DNA of 64,000 bases, from assembly GCA_002394385.1 (NCBI GenBank), contig DGTS01000011.1, positions 341,809-405,808 of the forward strand, given 5' to 3'. This document shows positions 51,376 through 59,891 of the stretch, piece after piece. The DNA is from Prevotella sp. UBA4330. Lineage in GTDB: Bacteria > Bacteroidota > Bacteroidia > Bacteroidales > Bacteroidaceae. How positions within the stretch are numbered: position 1 is the first letter of the stretch; each line of letters starts with the position of its first letter. The translations under genes and the position numbers were made by a program. The notes beneath the pieces are model-generated. The model was not told the origin of the DNA and did no database searches. It saw only the letters and a program-made list of their open reading frames with translations.

Positions 51376-52209
51376 ATGAAAAACCTTACTGTATTTGTAG
51401 CATGTCACAAGCCCTGCGAGGTGCGTTCGAACGAAATGTACCAACCGATTCACGTCGGCAGGAAAATATCTACATGTAAAGGACAAATGAACATGATCGG
51501 TGACGATACCGGTGATAATATCAGTGAGAAAAACAGATATTATTCGGAACTAACGGCTCAATACTGGGCTTGGAAGAATTATCATGAGTCAGAGTATATT
51601 GGGTTTTGCCATTACAGGAGATATTTTGCTGATTACCTAACAAGTTCTAAAGTTTTGGATTATTTCAAAAAAGGTGCTGATGTTATTGTTACTGGACCTT
51701 ATTTCCGGAGCAATAATCGATGGAATTTCTTGAAGACCTTTGTATGCAGTGAGGACTTGACCATTATGCAACAGGTCATCAAAAGATTGCATCCTGATTA
51801 TTATAAGACAATGTCAAAATTTGGGAATGATTTCATTGATTACCCACTAAATATGTTTATATGCAAAAGGGAACTATTTGAAGAATATGCCAAATGGCTA
51901 TTCTCCATTCTCTTTGAATGTGAAAAGTATGTGCTTTTATCGCCCTATTCAAGGGCACGACGACTTTATGGTTATCTGTCGGAATTCCTGATGCCTGTTT
52001 TTTTCATAAAGAATGGATATCGTATGGCAGCAGTGCCATACTTCAGGACAGATGACCAAATGAATGTGAAGGGGATGTCCTTTCACCGCAACTTAAAGCG
52101 ATATGCGCTCAAAGCTATATATTCCAGGGAAAACAATGATGAAATGGGATGTGACTTAAGTGTTCTATTAGGATTGAAAAACGATGGTATAGACTTTATA
52201 AACAAATAA
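51376..52209 (+). CDS. DUF4422 capsular glycosyltransferase
   Basis: This 277-residue protein has LTVFVACHKPCEVRSNEMY, NRYYSELTAQYWAWKN and YIGFCHYRRYFADYL, the diagnostic blocks of DUF4422, a family recurrent in capsule loci and probably glycosyltransferases. ADVIVTGPYFRS and YPLNMFICKRELFEEYAKWL follow in the usual order. Confidence 0.82.
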   Translation: MKNLTVFVACHKPCEVRSNEMYQPIHVGRKISTCKGQMNMIGDDTGDNISEKNRYYSELTAQYWAWKNYHESEYIGFCHYRRYFADYLTSSKVLDYFKKGADVIVTGPYFRSNNRWNFLKTFVCSEDLTIMQQVIKRLHPDYYKTMSKFGNDFIDYPLNMFICKRELFEEYAKWLFSILFECEKYVLLSPYSRARRLYGYLSEFLMPVFFIKNGYRMAAVPYFRTDDQMNVKGMSFHRNLKRYALKAIYSRENNDEMGCDLSVLLGLKNDGIDFINK

Positions 52210-52214
52210 CTATT

Positions 52215-52856
52215 ATGGCAACAATTTTAGTAAATGGACAACCGTGGGAATATGAGGCTACGTCATATTATGACATAAATGTCTTTGATCATGACGATGC
52301 AAAGGAGATGTTCCTAACTCTTTCTGAGATTCTTCATGAGAACAAACTTCTGTTTATGCCCATGTTTGGAACACTTTTAGGTTTCATTAGGGACCATGGG
52401 TTTATCAAAAATGATTATGATATAGATCTGATGATTTATGAAAAAGATTGTGATAGTCTTATCAACTTGATTCCTGTTTTTCATGAACATGGGATAGATA
52501 TTACTCGCACATCAGAACCGTGGGTATATACTTTCAAGCATAAAAGCGCATGTTGTGACTTTTATACAATCCGGAAAACAGCATGGCCATACAATATCCG
52601 TTATTGCAGAATCGTAGGGAACTATATCCAGAAATCATTTTTTGAGGGAACTCAGAAAGCAGAAGTATTTGGTATTCAGATTGATGTTCCCAAGAATCCA
52701 GAATATTTATTAGAATATATGTATGGTAAAAACTGGCGGATCCCCCAAAAGGGACAAGCAAAAACACAAACAAATGCTTTAGTTCATATCAACGCCTACA
52801 GATTTGTAAAGAAATGTATATCATATATTAAACGTCACTATTTATGCAGAAAATGA
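52215..52856 (+). CDS. LicD-family phosphotransferase
   Basis: The 213-residue protein has FMPMFGTLLGFIRDHGFI and NDYDIDLMIYEKD, the nucleotidyltransferase-fold metal-binding motif of the LicD/fukutin family, which moves phospho-alditol or phosphocholine from a CDP donor to a glycan. The cytidylyltransferase gene overlaps it by 13 bases, so a CDP-linked substrate is likely. Confidence 0.83.
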   Translation: MATILVNGQPWEYEATSYYDINVFDHDDAKEMFLTLSEILHENKLLFMPMFGTLLGFIRDHGFIKNDYDIDLMIYEKDCDSLINLIPVFHEHGIDITRTSEPWVYTFKHKSACCDFYTIRKTAWPYNIRYCRIVGNYIQKSFFEGTQKAEVFGIQIDVPKNPEYLLEYMYGKNWRIPQKGQAKTQTNALVHINAYRFVKKCISYIKRHYLCRK

Positions 52857-53575
52857 GAAATATCGCTCTAATTATTGCTGGCGGTGCCGGCAACCGAATG
52901 GGACAGGACATACCCAAACAGTTCATGCATATTGATGGGGCACCAATCATTATTCACACCATGAACTGTTTTCAGCAGCATCCAGACATTGACGCTGTTG
53001 CGGTGGTTTGCTTAAAAGGATGGGAAACCGTGTTACAAAGCTATGCAAACCAATTTTGTATTGATAAACTGAAATGGATATTCCCTGGCGGGAATTCAGG
53101 AATGGAGTCTATCCACAATGGCATCTATGGGCTGAAAGAAGTTGGCTGCATGGATGAAGACCTGGTGCTCATCCATGACGCAGTACGCCCACTGCTTTCA
53201 CAAGACATCATTAGTAGTAATATTGCGATATGCAAAGCATACGGATATGCCATTACGGGGATTAAGTGTCGCGAAGCCATTTTGGAGAGTATGGACGGAT
53301 TCACTACGAAAACGAGCATTCCCCGTGATACACTTATCAGGACACAGACTCCACAGACATTCAGGCTGGGGAATATCATTAATGCCCACAAGATGGCAAA
53401 GCAAAAAGGTATAACAGACTCTGTTGCAAGTTGCACATTAGTAGCAGAACTGAATGAAAATATTGAGATGCACATTGTTCCTGGTTCTGAGAAAAACATT
53501 AAAATAACGACAGTTGAGGACCTTGAAATTCTGAAAGCGTTAATGCATACAGAACGCGAAGGTTGGTTGAAATAA
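52844..53575 (+). CDS. IspD/TarI-like cytidylyltransferase
   Basis: The 243-residue protein has LIIAGGAGNRMGQDIPKQF (CTP loop with PKQF), LVLIHDAVRPLLSQDI and RTQTPQTFRLGNIINAH, as in IspD and TarI enzymes. Next to licD and away from isoprenoid genes, it more likely makes CDP-ribitol or a similar CDP-alditol for transfer by the LicD protein than CDP-methylerythritol. It overlaps both neighbours' frames slightly. Confidence 0.82.
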   Translation: MQKMRNIALIIAGGAGNRMGQDIPKQFMHIDGAPIIIHTMNCFQQHPDIDAVAVVCLKGWETVLQSYANQFCIDKLKWIFPGGNSGMESIHNGIYGLKEVGCMDEDLVLIHDAVRPLLSQDIISSNIAICKAYGYAITGIKCREAILESMDGFTTKTSIPRDTLIRTQTPQTFRLGNIINAHKMAKQKGITDSVASCTLVAELNENIEMHIVPGSEKNIKITTVEDLEILKALMHTEREGWLK

Positions 53576-53583
53576 TCTGCACG

Positions 53584-54612
53584 ATGAGTTATAAAGAAGA
53601 TATAAAAGCAGTTGCCTCACTTCAACTTCCATGGGAAAAGTTGAGCGGATGTAACATATTGGTGACTGGTGCCACTGGGCTGATAGGTTCTTGTTTGGTA
53701 GAGGTTTTGATGGAACATCCTAACATGGACTATCATGTCTATGCTTCTGGGCGTAATGAGGAACGGGCAATGCTGCGTTTCTCTAATTATATAACTGATC
53801 CTGCTTTCCACTTCTTTCAATATGACGTTACCAAACCTTTGAAGGGGGATGTGGATTTCCAGTATGTAATCCATGCGGCAAGTAATGCCAGTCCCAACTA
53901 TTTCGCGACCAAACCAGTAGATATCATAAAAGCCAACATTGAGGGTCTGGCGAACCTTATGGATTATGGCTTAGAGCATTGTTTGTGTCGTTTGTTATTT
54001 GTAAGTTCTGGTGAAGTCTACGGAGAAGGCGACGGACGTATTTTCACCGAAGAATATAGCGGATATGTGGACTGTACATCTGTCAGATCATGTTACCCTT
54101 CATCAAAAAGAGCAGCCGAATCATTATGCATTGCATATGCACACCAATATGGCATTGACGTTAGTATTGCCCGTCTAAGTCATGTCTTCGGCCCAAATTT
54201 CACAGAAAGTGACAATAGGGCATACGCACAGTTCATAAGAAATGCTATGAGAGGTGAGGATATCATATTGAAAAGCACTGGTGAACAGTTCCGGTCATGG
54301 TGCTATGTAGTGGATTGCGTTTCTGCAATTTTACATATTTTACTAAAAGGAGAAAACGGACATGCCTATAATGTTGCCGATAATAAGAGTAATATAAGCA
54401 TCAAGGAATTGGCTGAAATCATTGCAAGAATAGCCCAAAAAAAAGTTAAGTTTGAACTCCCCTCTACTCTAGAAAAACAAGGATTTAACATCGTTAGTAA
54501 ATCTGTTTTTGATACACACAAAATTGAAGAATTAGGATGGCATACACTCGGTGACGACATTTTCTATAATTTAAAAAAGACAATTGAAGAGGTGAGAGAA
54601 CAAAAACATTAG
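53584..54612 (+). CDS. Extended SDR (epimerase/dehydratase/reductase)
   Basis: This 342-residue SDR uses the start at 53584. LSGCNILVTGATGLIGSCL is the NAD(P) site; LLFVSSGEVYGEGDGR and YPSSKRAAESLCIAYA give the Ser and YxxxK catalytic residues; ARLSHVFGPNF follows. It immediately follows the TarI-like gene (the first in-frame Met lies inside it), so it may act as reductase or epimerase in making the CDP-linked product; a role on an ordinary nucleotide sugar is also possible. Confidence 0.8.
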   Translation: MSYKEDIKAVASLQLPWEKLSGCNILVTGATGLIGSCLVEVLMEHPNMDYHVYASGRNEERAMLRFSNYITDPAFHFFQYDVTKPLKGDVDFQYVIHAASNASPNYFATKPVDIIKANIEGLANLMDYGLEHCLCRLLFVSSGEVYGEGDGRIFTEEYSGYVDCTSVRSCYPSSKRAAESLCIAYAHQYGIDVSIARLSHVFGPNFTESDNRAYAQFIRNAMRGEDIILKSTGEQFRSWCYVVDCVSAILHILLKGENGHAYNVADNKSNISIKELAEIIARIAQKKVKFELPSTLEKQGFNIVSKSVFDTHKIEELGWHTLGDDIFYNLKKTIEEVREQKH

Positions 54613-54708
54613 TTAATATTCCAAAATCACGCACAATCATAAGATTATGTAATAAACATAACTATATAATGCATTTCTTTTATAAAGAGTTTTCACATAC
54701 CATAAAAA

Positions 54709-55443
54709 ATGATACCTAAAATTATACATTATTGTTGGTTCGGGAGAAATCCATTACCCCAACTTGCTTTGGATTGTATTGCTTCGTGGAAAAAATATCT
54801 CCCAGATTATGAAATAAAGGAATGGAACGAGGACAATTTCGATGTTAATATGATTCCATATACCAAGGAAGCATACGAGCAGAAGAAATATGCATTTGTA
54901 AGTGATTATGCAAGGTTCTGGATCCTCGAGAAGTATGGAGGACTGTATTTTGATACAGACGTTGAGGTGATACGCCCAATGGACGACATAATTGCCAATG
55001 GTCCTTTTATGGGGGCAGAGGACAACGGTAAAACATGGACCAAGACATACAATGTGGCAGTTGGATTGGGAATGGGAGCAGAGCCTCATAGCAAGTTCAT
55101 TATAGAAATGATGAGTGTTTACAATGGACTACATTTCGAATACAATCCAGACATAAAAAAAATGGTAAATATCGTAACTTACACTACACAGAAACTTACA
55201 GAAATGGGGCTTCAGAATAAATGCGAGATACAAAAAGTCGGAGAATTTACCATTTATCCCCACGATTATTTTAACCCAATTAATACGGTATCTGGTCGTT
55301 TACATATATCTAAAAATACTAGATCTATTCATCACTATGCTGGCTCATGGGTCAAAAAAAGTGGCTTTAAGGCAAAAGTGAGACAAATTTTTCCAGAATG
55401 GACTTTGCTGTTAATAAGCAAAATAAAACATATCAGTAAGTAA
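54709..55443 (+). CDS. Family 32 glycosyltransferase (OCH1-like)
   Basis: The 244-residue protein starts MIPKIIHYCWFGRNPLPQL; ARFWILEKYGGLYFDTDVEV contains the D-x-D metal site; VGLGMGAEPHSKFI and HHYAGSW are standard GT32 positions. It uses an activated sugar, usually mannose or galactose. It shares one base with the polymerase gene. Confidence 0.88.
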   Translation: MIPKIIHYCWFGRNPLPQLALDCIASWKKYLPDYEIKEWNEDNFDVNMIPYTKEAYEQKKYAFVSDYARFWILEKYGGLYFDTDVEVIRPMDDIIANGPFMGAEDNGKTWTKTYNVAVGLGMGAEPHSKFIIEMMSVYNGLHFEYNPDIKKMVNIVTYTTQKLTEMGLQNKCEIQKVGEFTIYPHDYFNPINTVSGRLHISKNTRSIHHYAGSWVKKSGFKAKVRQIFPEWTLLLISKIKHISK

Positions 55444-56654
55444 TGAAGACAAGTACTTTTTTTACATGGTTTTGGATACTATATCTGCCGTTTTGTATTC
55501 TGTTTTATGACAGAGCAGGATATCAGTATATAGATGAGTTAATGACTCTAGGTCTTGTGTTATTCTCATTTATTAAGAAGACATCTGGACGACATATAAA
55601 AAAAGAGATATATACATACGGTATCCTCATGATATTCTATGTGCTGTATTCTTTGGTCATGGCTATTAATGTTAGTGCTGCTGTATATCTAGACTTACAA
55701 CAACAAGTACGTCCTTATTGTATTTTCTTTTGTACTTATTTGCTTGCACCTACATTTACCAAGAAACAGCAAAAAATTATACTTTATATATACATTGTTG
55801 CCATTGCATATTTCTTGTTCGGATTCAGATTCGGCGTAGAAAATGCCACTATAGGACAGGCTTGTTTCCAGTGTGGACTATTGTACATATTCTTTTGGGG
55901 AGACAAGAAAAAACATCTATTTATCGGAGTACTTATCGTCACATTAGGACTATTATCAGGAAAGTCAAAGTTCTTTGGCGAGTATGTAATGTTTATAGGT
56001 CTTATATTTATTCTTAAAAACAAGTTTAGATTGGATAATCTGTTGACCTACATGCAAGTTGGAGTGCTTCTAATTGCAATCCTATTCTTTACATGGTATA
56101 AGTTTAACGCATATTACGTTGAGGGATTTCAAGAAGACAGCGCATCACAAATGATGGCAAGACCTGCTACATATACTACTGCGACGACTATTATTTTTAA
56201 AGACTACATCCCCTTTGGTAGTGGATTGGGAACATTCGCGACAAATGCAGCAGCACAATACTATTCTCCTCTATATTATAAGTATGGATTAAGTAATATA
56301 TGGGGATTATACCCTGAAGACCCAATGTTTCTTGCTGATGCATTCTTCCCCACATTGGCGGAGTTTGGAATGGTAGGAATATTCTTTTTCTTGTGGTTTT
56401 GGATAAGGCGGTATAAAGAAATTGACAAGATTGATAATTTCTTGATTTATAAGATTGCACTTATGTGTATGTTGGCACTTTTCCTTGAAGGTACAGCGGA
56501 TACGAGTTACCTTTCGGGTAAAGGTATGGGATACTTCATGTTACTAGCAATGGCATTGAGAGGGTCGTATGTGACGAAGAAAAGGATGATAATAATTAAC
56601 GATAACCATAACCTTAACGAAAACGATAAAATTTCACCCACTAATAGGCACTAA
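55443..56654 (+). CDS. wzy: Wzy-like O-antigen/capsule polymerase
   Basis: This 403-residue membrane protein has about ten helices, a large periplasmic loop (about residues 220-290) containing RPATYTTATTIIFKDYIPFG and DPMFLADAFFPTLAEFGMVG, the typical Wzy/EpsG-like layout. It would polymerise repeat units in the periplasm after Wzx flipping. The last ~25 residues (KKRMIIINDNHNLNENDK and SPTNRH) look non-native: they are encoded by an ACGATAACC-type repeat and by the start of the 197-bp repeat at 56637. Confidence 0.78.
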   Translation: MKTSTFFTWFWILYLPFCILFYDRAGYQYIDELMTLGLVLFSFIKKTSGRHIKKEIYTYGILMIFYVLYSLVMAINVSAAVYLDLQQQVRPYCIFFCTYLLAPTFTKKQQKIILYIYIVAIAYFLFGFRFGVENATIGQACFQCGLLYIFFWGDKKKHLFIGVLIVTLGLLSGKSKFFGEYVMFIGLIFILKNKFRLDNLLTYMQVGVLLIAILFFTWYKFNAYYVEGFQEDSASQMMARPATYTTATTIIFKDYIPFGSGLGTFATNAAAQYYSPLYYKYGLSNIWGLYPEDPMFLADAFFPTLAEFGMVGIFFFLWFWIRRYKEIDKIDNFLIYKIALMCMLALFLEGTADTSYLSGKGMGYFMLLAMALRGSYVTKKRMIIINDNHNLNENDKISPTNRH

Positions 56655-56833
56655 TGGACACTAATAAATATGTTTTAAGATGAAAGGATGATAGTCTGAA
56701 GGGCTATCATGTAATTTAAATGAAGTTGGCATGAAAAAGAACACTTTTGCGTGAATACTTCAATTAAATTACTTCCCAATCGTCTCAACGATTAACTCTT
56801 TCATTGATTCGTGAAAATTCGTGATATTCGTGG
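56637..56833. repeat. 197-bp direct repeat, left copy, flanking a GxxExxY gene
   Basis: Begins CCCACTAATAGGCAC and ends GATTCGTG...TTCGTGG. It is the same length as 57234-57430 and about 80% identical by eye. It contains an imperfect 58-base hairpin (56713-56770) and a TAGTCTGAAGGGCTATCA stem. The polymerase stop codon lies inside it. Confidence 0.85.
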
Positions 56834-56851
56834 ACAAATAAGGGTGGGAAA

Positions 56852-57226
56852 ATGAATGATTTGTTATTTGCGGAGGAGATTTATAACATAGCAGGGGCGG
56901 CAATGGACGTTCAGAACGAGTTAGGGACGGGATTTCTTGAGCCTGTATATCAAGAGGCATTGGCAATTGAAATGGAAAAACGGGGCATTCCTTTCGAAAG
57001 AGAAAAGGAATTGACGATAGAATATAAAGGCATTACCTTAAACAAGAAATACTATGCCGATTTCGTATGCTATGACGACATTATCGTGGAACTTAAGGCT
57101 GTTGATGGCATAAGGGATGAACATGTGGCACAGGTATTGAACTACCTACACGCGTCCCAAAAGAAGTTAGGATATATAATAAACTTCGGCGTCAAGCCTC
57201 TTCAGCGAAAACGAGTTGTTTTATAA
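56852..57226 (+). CDS. GxxExxY-family protein
   Basis: The 124-residue protein has QNELGTGFLEPVYQEALAIE, the GxxExxY signature, then YADFVCYDDIIVELKAVDGI and QVLNYLHASQKKLGYIINFG. The D/E-L-K pattern resembles the PD-(D/E)XK fold (Asp in YADF, E-L-K in VELKAV), and nuclease-like function has been proposed for this family. It is unrelated to capsule genes and sits alone between two 197-bp repeats. Confidence 0.88.
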   Translation: MNDLLFAEEIYNIAGAAMDVQNELGTGFLEPVYQEALAIEMEKRGIPFEREKELTIEYKGITLNKKYYADFVCYDDIIVELKAVDGIRDEHVAQVLNYLHASQKKLGYIINFGVKPLQRKRVVL

Positions 57227-57233
57227 TTGTCTG

Positions 57234-57430
57234 CCCACTAATAGGCACCAATGGACACTAATACACTCATTAGGATGAAAGGAGGATAGTCATGAAAGAC
57301 TATCGTGTAATTTAGATGAAGTATTCATGCAAAAAGTGAACTTTTTCATGCCAACTTCATTTAAATTACTTCCTAATCGTCTTAACGATTAACCCTTTCA
57401 TTGATTCGTGAATATTCGTGACATTTGTGG
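57234..57430. repeat. 197-bp direct repeat, right copy
   Basis: Second copy of 56637-56833, starting 8 bases after the GxxExxY stop. Its internal hairpin (57309-57367) is in the opposite orientation to that of the left copy: its reverse complement matches the left hairpin much better than its direct sequence does. Confidence 0.85.
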
Positions 57431-57459
57431 AAGAAAAAACAAAAAAACGGAAACATGAA

Positions 57460-58617
57460 ATGAAGATTCTTGTTATAGATAACGTTAATTACGAGGATTA
57501 CCCTACTGGAGGAATTCTGAATTTCTATCGAAACATGCTGCCGGCATTTGGAAATGACCTTCTGCTTGCTGGTATCACGACAGACAACAGGACTCCTACA
57601 GGAAAATGGACAAAACGGGAAATATGCGGGATGGAATTTGATTACTATTCCATGGCTCAAGTGACTCCTTCTTCTGCACGTCCATTCGTGCCAGAAAGAA
57701 TCACAAACTGCATATCCATTAAAAGGCACATAAATCGCATTCTTGCAAGAAACGATTTCGACATATTACTGACCCACAAACCTGAAGTAGTCTATTTTAT
57801 TCCTGACAAATATTTGGGAAAAACGTGTTATATACTTCCAGGTGTAGGCAACCCGCTCGCAATTTCAAGATATCCCTGGGCGAGGAGGTTCGCAAAGAGT
57901 TATGACAGGTTCTTCCTGATGCCAAAGGCTGCAAAGACGCGCTGGCTTTTGGCTGCAGCGGACTATAATGCACGCAAAGGATTTGCCGAGAGAAGTAGAG
58001 GCCTGATTAAAGCGGAACATATCATACAGTTCCCTACTCGCTTTGACGACAAGTACTATTATATAGACAATAATGCAACAAGAGAAGGAAAGAGCATTTT
58101 TGTAACCGTAGGACGCCTGGGATGGTTCAAGGGATGGAAACTGATGATTGACGCTTTCAAGATAGTAAACGAGAAAGTGCCAGAATCAGAACTGCACTTC
58201 ATCGGAGATGGTGAAGATGAAAAGAAGATAAAGGAATATATTGTTTCTATAGGATTAGAGAATATGGTTATACTTGACGGGAAAATGTCTCCTGAAGAGA
58301 TAGGTAAATTCCTTAACAAGTCAAGTGTTTTTGTGATGGGTTCAATGATGGAGGGATGGTCAACGACACTTGTAGAGGCTTGTGCATGTGGCGTACCGTG
58401 TGTGGTCACCGATTTCAGCAGTGCTCGTGAAATGGTTGCTGACGGAAAGAACGGTTTCGTCGTGTCTGGACGGGACGAGAAGGTCTTTTCACAGAAGATG
58501 GTGGAGGCTTTGAGACTTGACCGAGATAAGGTTATTGAATATGACAGGAGGTTTGAGAGACTTGCCGTGAGCCATCTTAGAGAGGACATGGAAAGGGAGT
58601 TACAAATTACGAATTAG
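57460..58617 (+). CDS. Family 4 glycosyltransferase
   Basis: From the start at 57460 (MKILVIDNVNYEDYPTGG) the protein has 385 residues. FVTVGRLGWFKGWKLMIDAF opens the donor domain; LHFIGDGEDEKKIKEYI, VFVMGSMMEGWSTTLVEACA (E-x7-E region) and GVPCVVTDFSSAREMV complete it. The upstream in-frame extension is repeat-derived and not used as start. Confidence 0.88.
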   Translation: MKILVIDNVNYEDYPTGGILNFYRNMLPAFGNDLLLAGITTDNRTPTGKWTKREICGMEFDYYSMAQVTPSSARPFVPERITNCISIKRHINRILARNDFDILLTHKPEVVYFIPDKYLGKTCYILPGVGNPLAISRYPWARRFAKSYDRFFLMPKAAKTRWLLAAADYNARKGFAERSRGLIKAEHIIQFPTRFDDKYYYIDNNATREGKSIFVTVGRLGWFKGWKLMIDAFKIVNEKVPESELHFIGDGEDEKKIKEYIVSIGLENMVILDGKMSPEEIGKFLNKSSVFVMGSMMEGWSTTLVEACACGVPCVVTDFSSAREMVADGKNGFVVSGRDEKVFSQKMVEALRLDRDKVIEYDRRFERLAVSHLREDMERELQITN

Positions 58618-58900
58618 GAATTACGAGTTATCCCCCGAAGGGGGAGGGGGGAATTAGGAGTTTGGAGTGAGGAATTCTTTTAGTTTAGAGTTTAGAGATT
58701 AGAGGCAGTTTTAGAGTTTATAGTTGTTGGTTTGGACTATAAGTGATATAATTACAGACCCCACCCCTAGCCCCTCCCCTTGAGGGGCGGGGAATTGAAA
58801 GGGCGAGGGGAAAGAGGATCGAGCGAAAGATTATAGGTTAATGATTATAGTTTATAGGTAATAGTCCCCCTCCCTTTAGGGGAGGGTTGGGGAGAGGCTT
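58618..58900. repeat. Repeat-rich spacer before the acyltransferase gene
   Basis: No gene is seen. The spacer carries CCCCCGAAGGGGGAGGGGGG (about 58632), a TTAGAGTTTAGAG tandem (58685-58720), a C-rich/G-rich pair ending CCCCTTGAGGGGCGGGG (58770-58795), and CTCCCTTTAGGGGAGGGTTG (58870-58890). The last belongs to the same palindrome family as the ugd inserts. Confidence 0.6.
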
Positions 58901-58906
58901 TTAATT

Positions 58907-59437
58907 ATGAACATTATCAAAAAATTGCGTGACCTGTGGTACAAGAACATCGTGTGGCGCAGGTATAACATAGGGAAGAGATTCCACTGTGGCAGGGGGG
59001 TGTTCCTCTGGGCACGGGATGAGATAACCATCGGTGACGACTTCTATATCGGGAAGTACTCAATAATAGAGACGAACTGCAGGATAGGTAACGGAGTGAT
59101 TCTTGCTAACCATGTGGGGATTGTGGGGCGTTATGACCATAACTACCAACAGGTGGGAACAGCAGTGAGGCTGGCCAGCAGCATTCGTGACAAGGAATAC
59201 GACTGGAAAGGTCGTGGGGAGATGACTGTGATAGGCGATGACGTTTGGATTGGATTTGGCGCGATAATTATGAGCGGTGTGAACATCTCTGACGGAACAA
59301 TCATCGCTGCAGGAAGTGTCGTGACACATGACACCGAGCCATATTCCATATACGCTGGGGTGCCGGCAAAAAAAATTAGAGATAGGTTTGACTGCGAGGA
59401 GGATTTGCAAAGACATATTAAGCAGTTAAAGAAATAG
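58907..59437 (+). CDS. Hexapeptide-repeat acyltransferase
   Basis: This 176-residue beta-helix enzyme has ITIGDDFYIGKYSIIETNCR, LANHVGIVGRYDHNYQQVG (His loop), IGDDVWIGFGAIIMSGVNI and EPYSIYAGVPAKKIRDRF (closing coil). It resembles colanic-acid WcaB-type O-acetyltransferases. A G6 run at 58995-59000 is shorter than the two G9 tracts and in frame. Confidence 0.86.
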   Translation: MNIIKKLRDLWYKNIVWRRYNIGKRFHCGRGVFLWARDEITIGDDFYIGKYSIIETNCRIGNGVILANHVGIVGRYDHNYQQVGTAVRLASSIRDKEYDWKGRGEMTVIGDDVWIGFGAIIMSGVNISDGTIIAAGSVVTHDTEPYSIYAGVPAKKIRDRFDCEEDLQRHIKQLKK

Positions 59438-59463
59438 ATTATTAATTTCATTACTATACTTTT

Positions 59464-59577
59464 ATGACTTGGATTATAATTGGCGTTGTTGCCCTTGTAG
59501 CGATTGGAATTATCATTGCATACAATCTGCGGAATGCGCAGAATGTGGATCCCGAAGACAGGGATTTCAAAGGATAA
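59464..59577 (+). CDS. 37-residue single-pass membrane protein
   Basis: ATG at 59464, stop TAA at 59575-59577. The peptide is MTWIIIGVVALVAIGIIIAY followed by NLRNAQNVDPEDRDFKG: one clear transmembrane helix and a short polar, acidic tail. It sits 26 bases after the acyltransferase stop and 32 before a palindromic element. Length, composition and a clean end make it a plausible real small protein of unknown role. Confidence 0.5.
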   Translation: MTWIIIGVVALVAIGIIIAYNLRNAQNVDPEDRDFKG

Positions 59578-59609
59578 GACTGCACTTACAGATTTTATTT
59601 GATATTTAT

Positions 59610-59875
59610 GTTTCGGAAGCATGTTCACTAATTGTGACGAATCGCCCCGAAGGGGCAGTAAGTACGTAGCCCAGGGCTATGCCCTGGGTAACACGCGAAT
59701 AAAGTGTATTCGCCCAGAAAGGGCAAAAGATTTGTTACTTATAGGATATAGGAAGTTCTTTTGCCCTTACAGGGCGTGTATATAGGGCACCCCTATACCC
59801 AGGGCGTTGCCCTGGGCTATGTTCTTACTGCCCTTTCAGGGCACTTAAATTCTGGGCGTTTATAACTTCCGAAAC
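59610..59875. repeat. 266-bp palindromic element with 10-bp terminal inverted repeats
   Basis: Starts GTTTCGGAAG (59610-59619) and ends CTTCCGAAAC (59866-59875). Inside are CGCCCCGAAGGGGC, a CCCAGGGC...GCCCTGGG pair occurring twice, and CTTTTGCCC-type hairpins. No coding frame is present. It has the layout of a non-autonomous mobile element (MITE-like) or a structured RNA repeat, and shares its left end and internal modules with 2809-3036. Confidence 0.75.
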
Positions 59876-59891
59876 TTTTAATTATATATTT

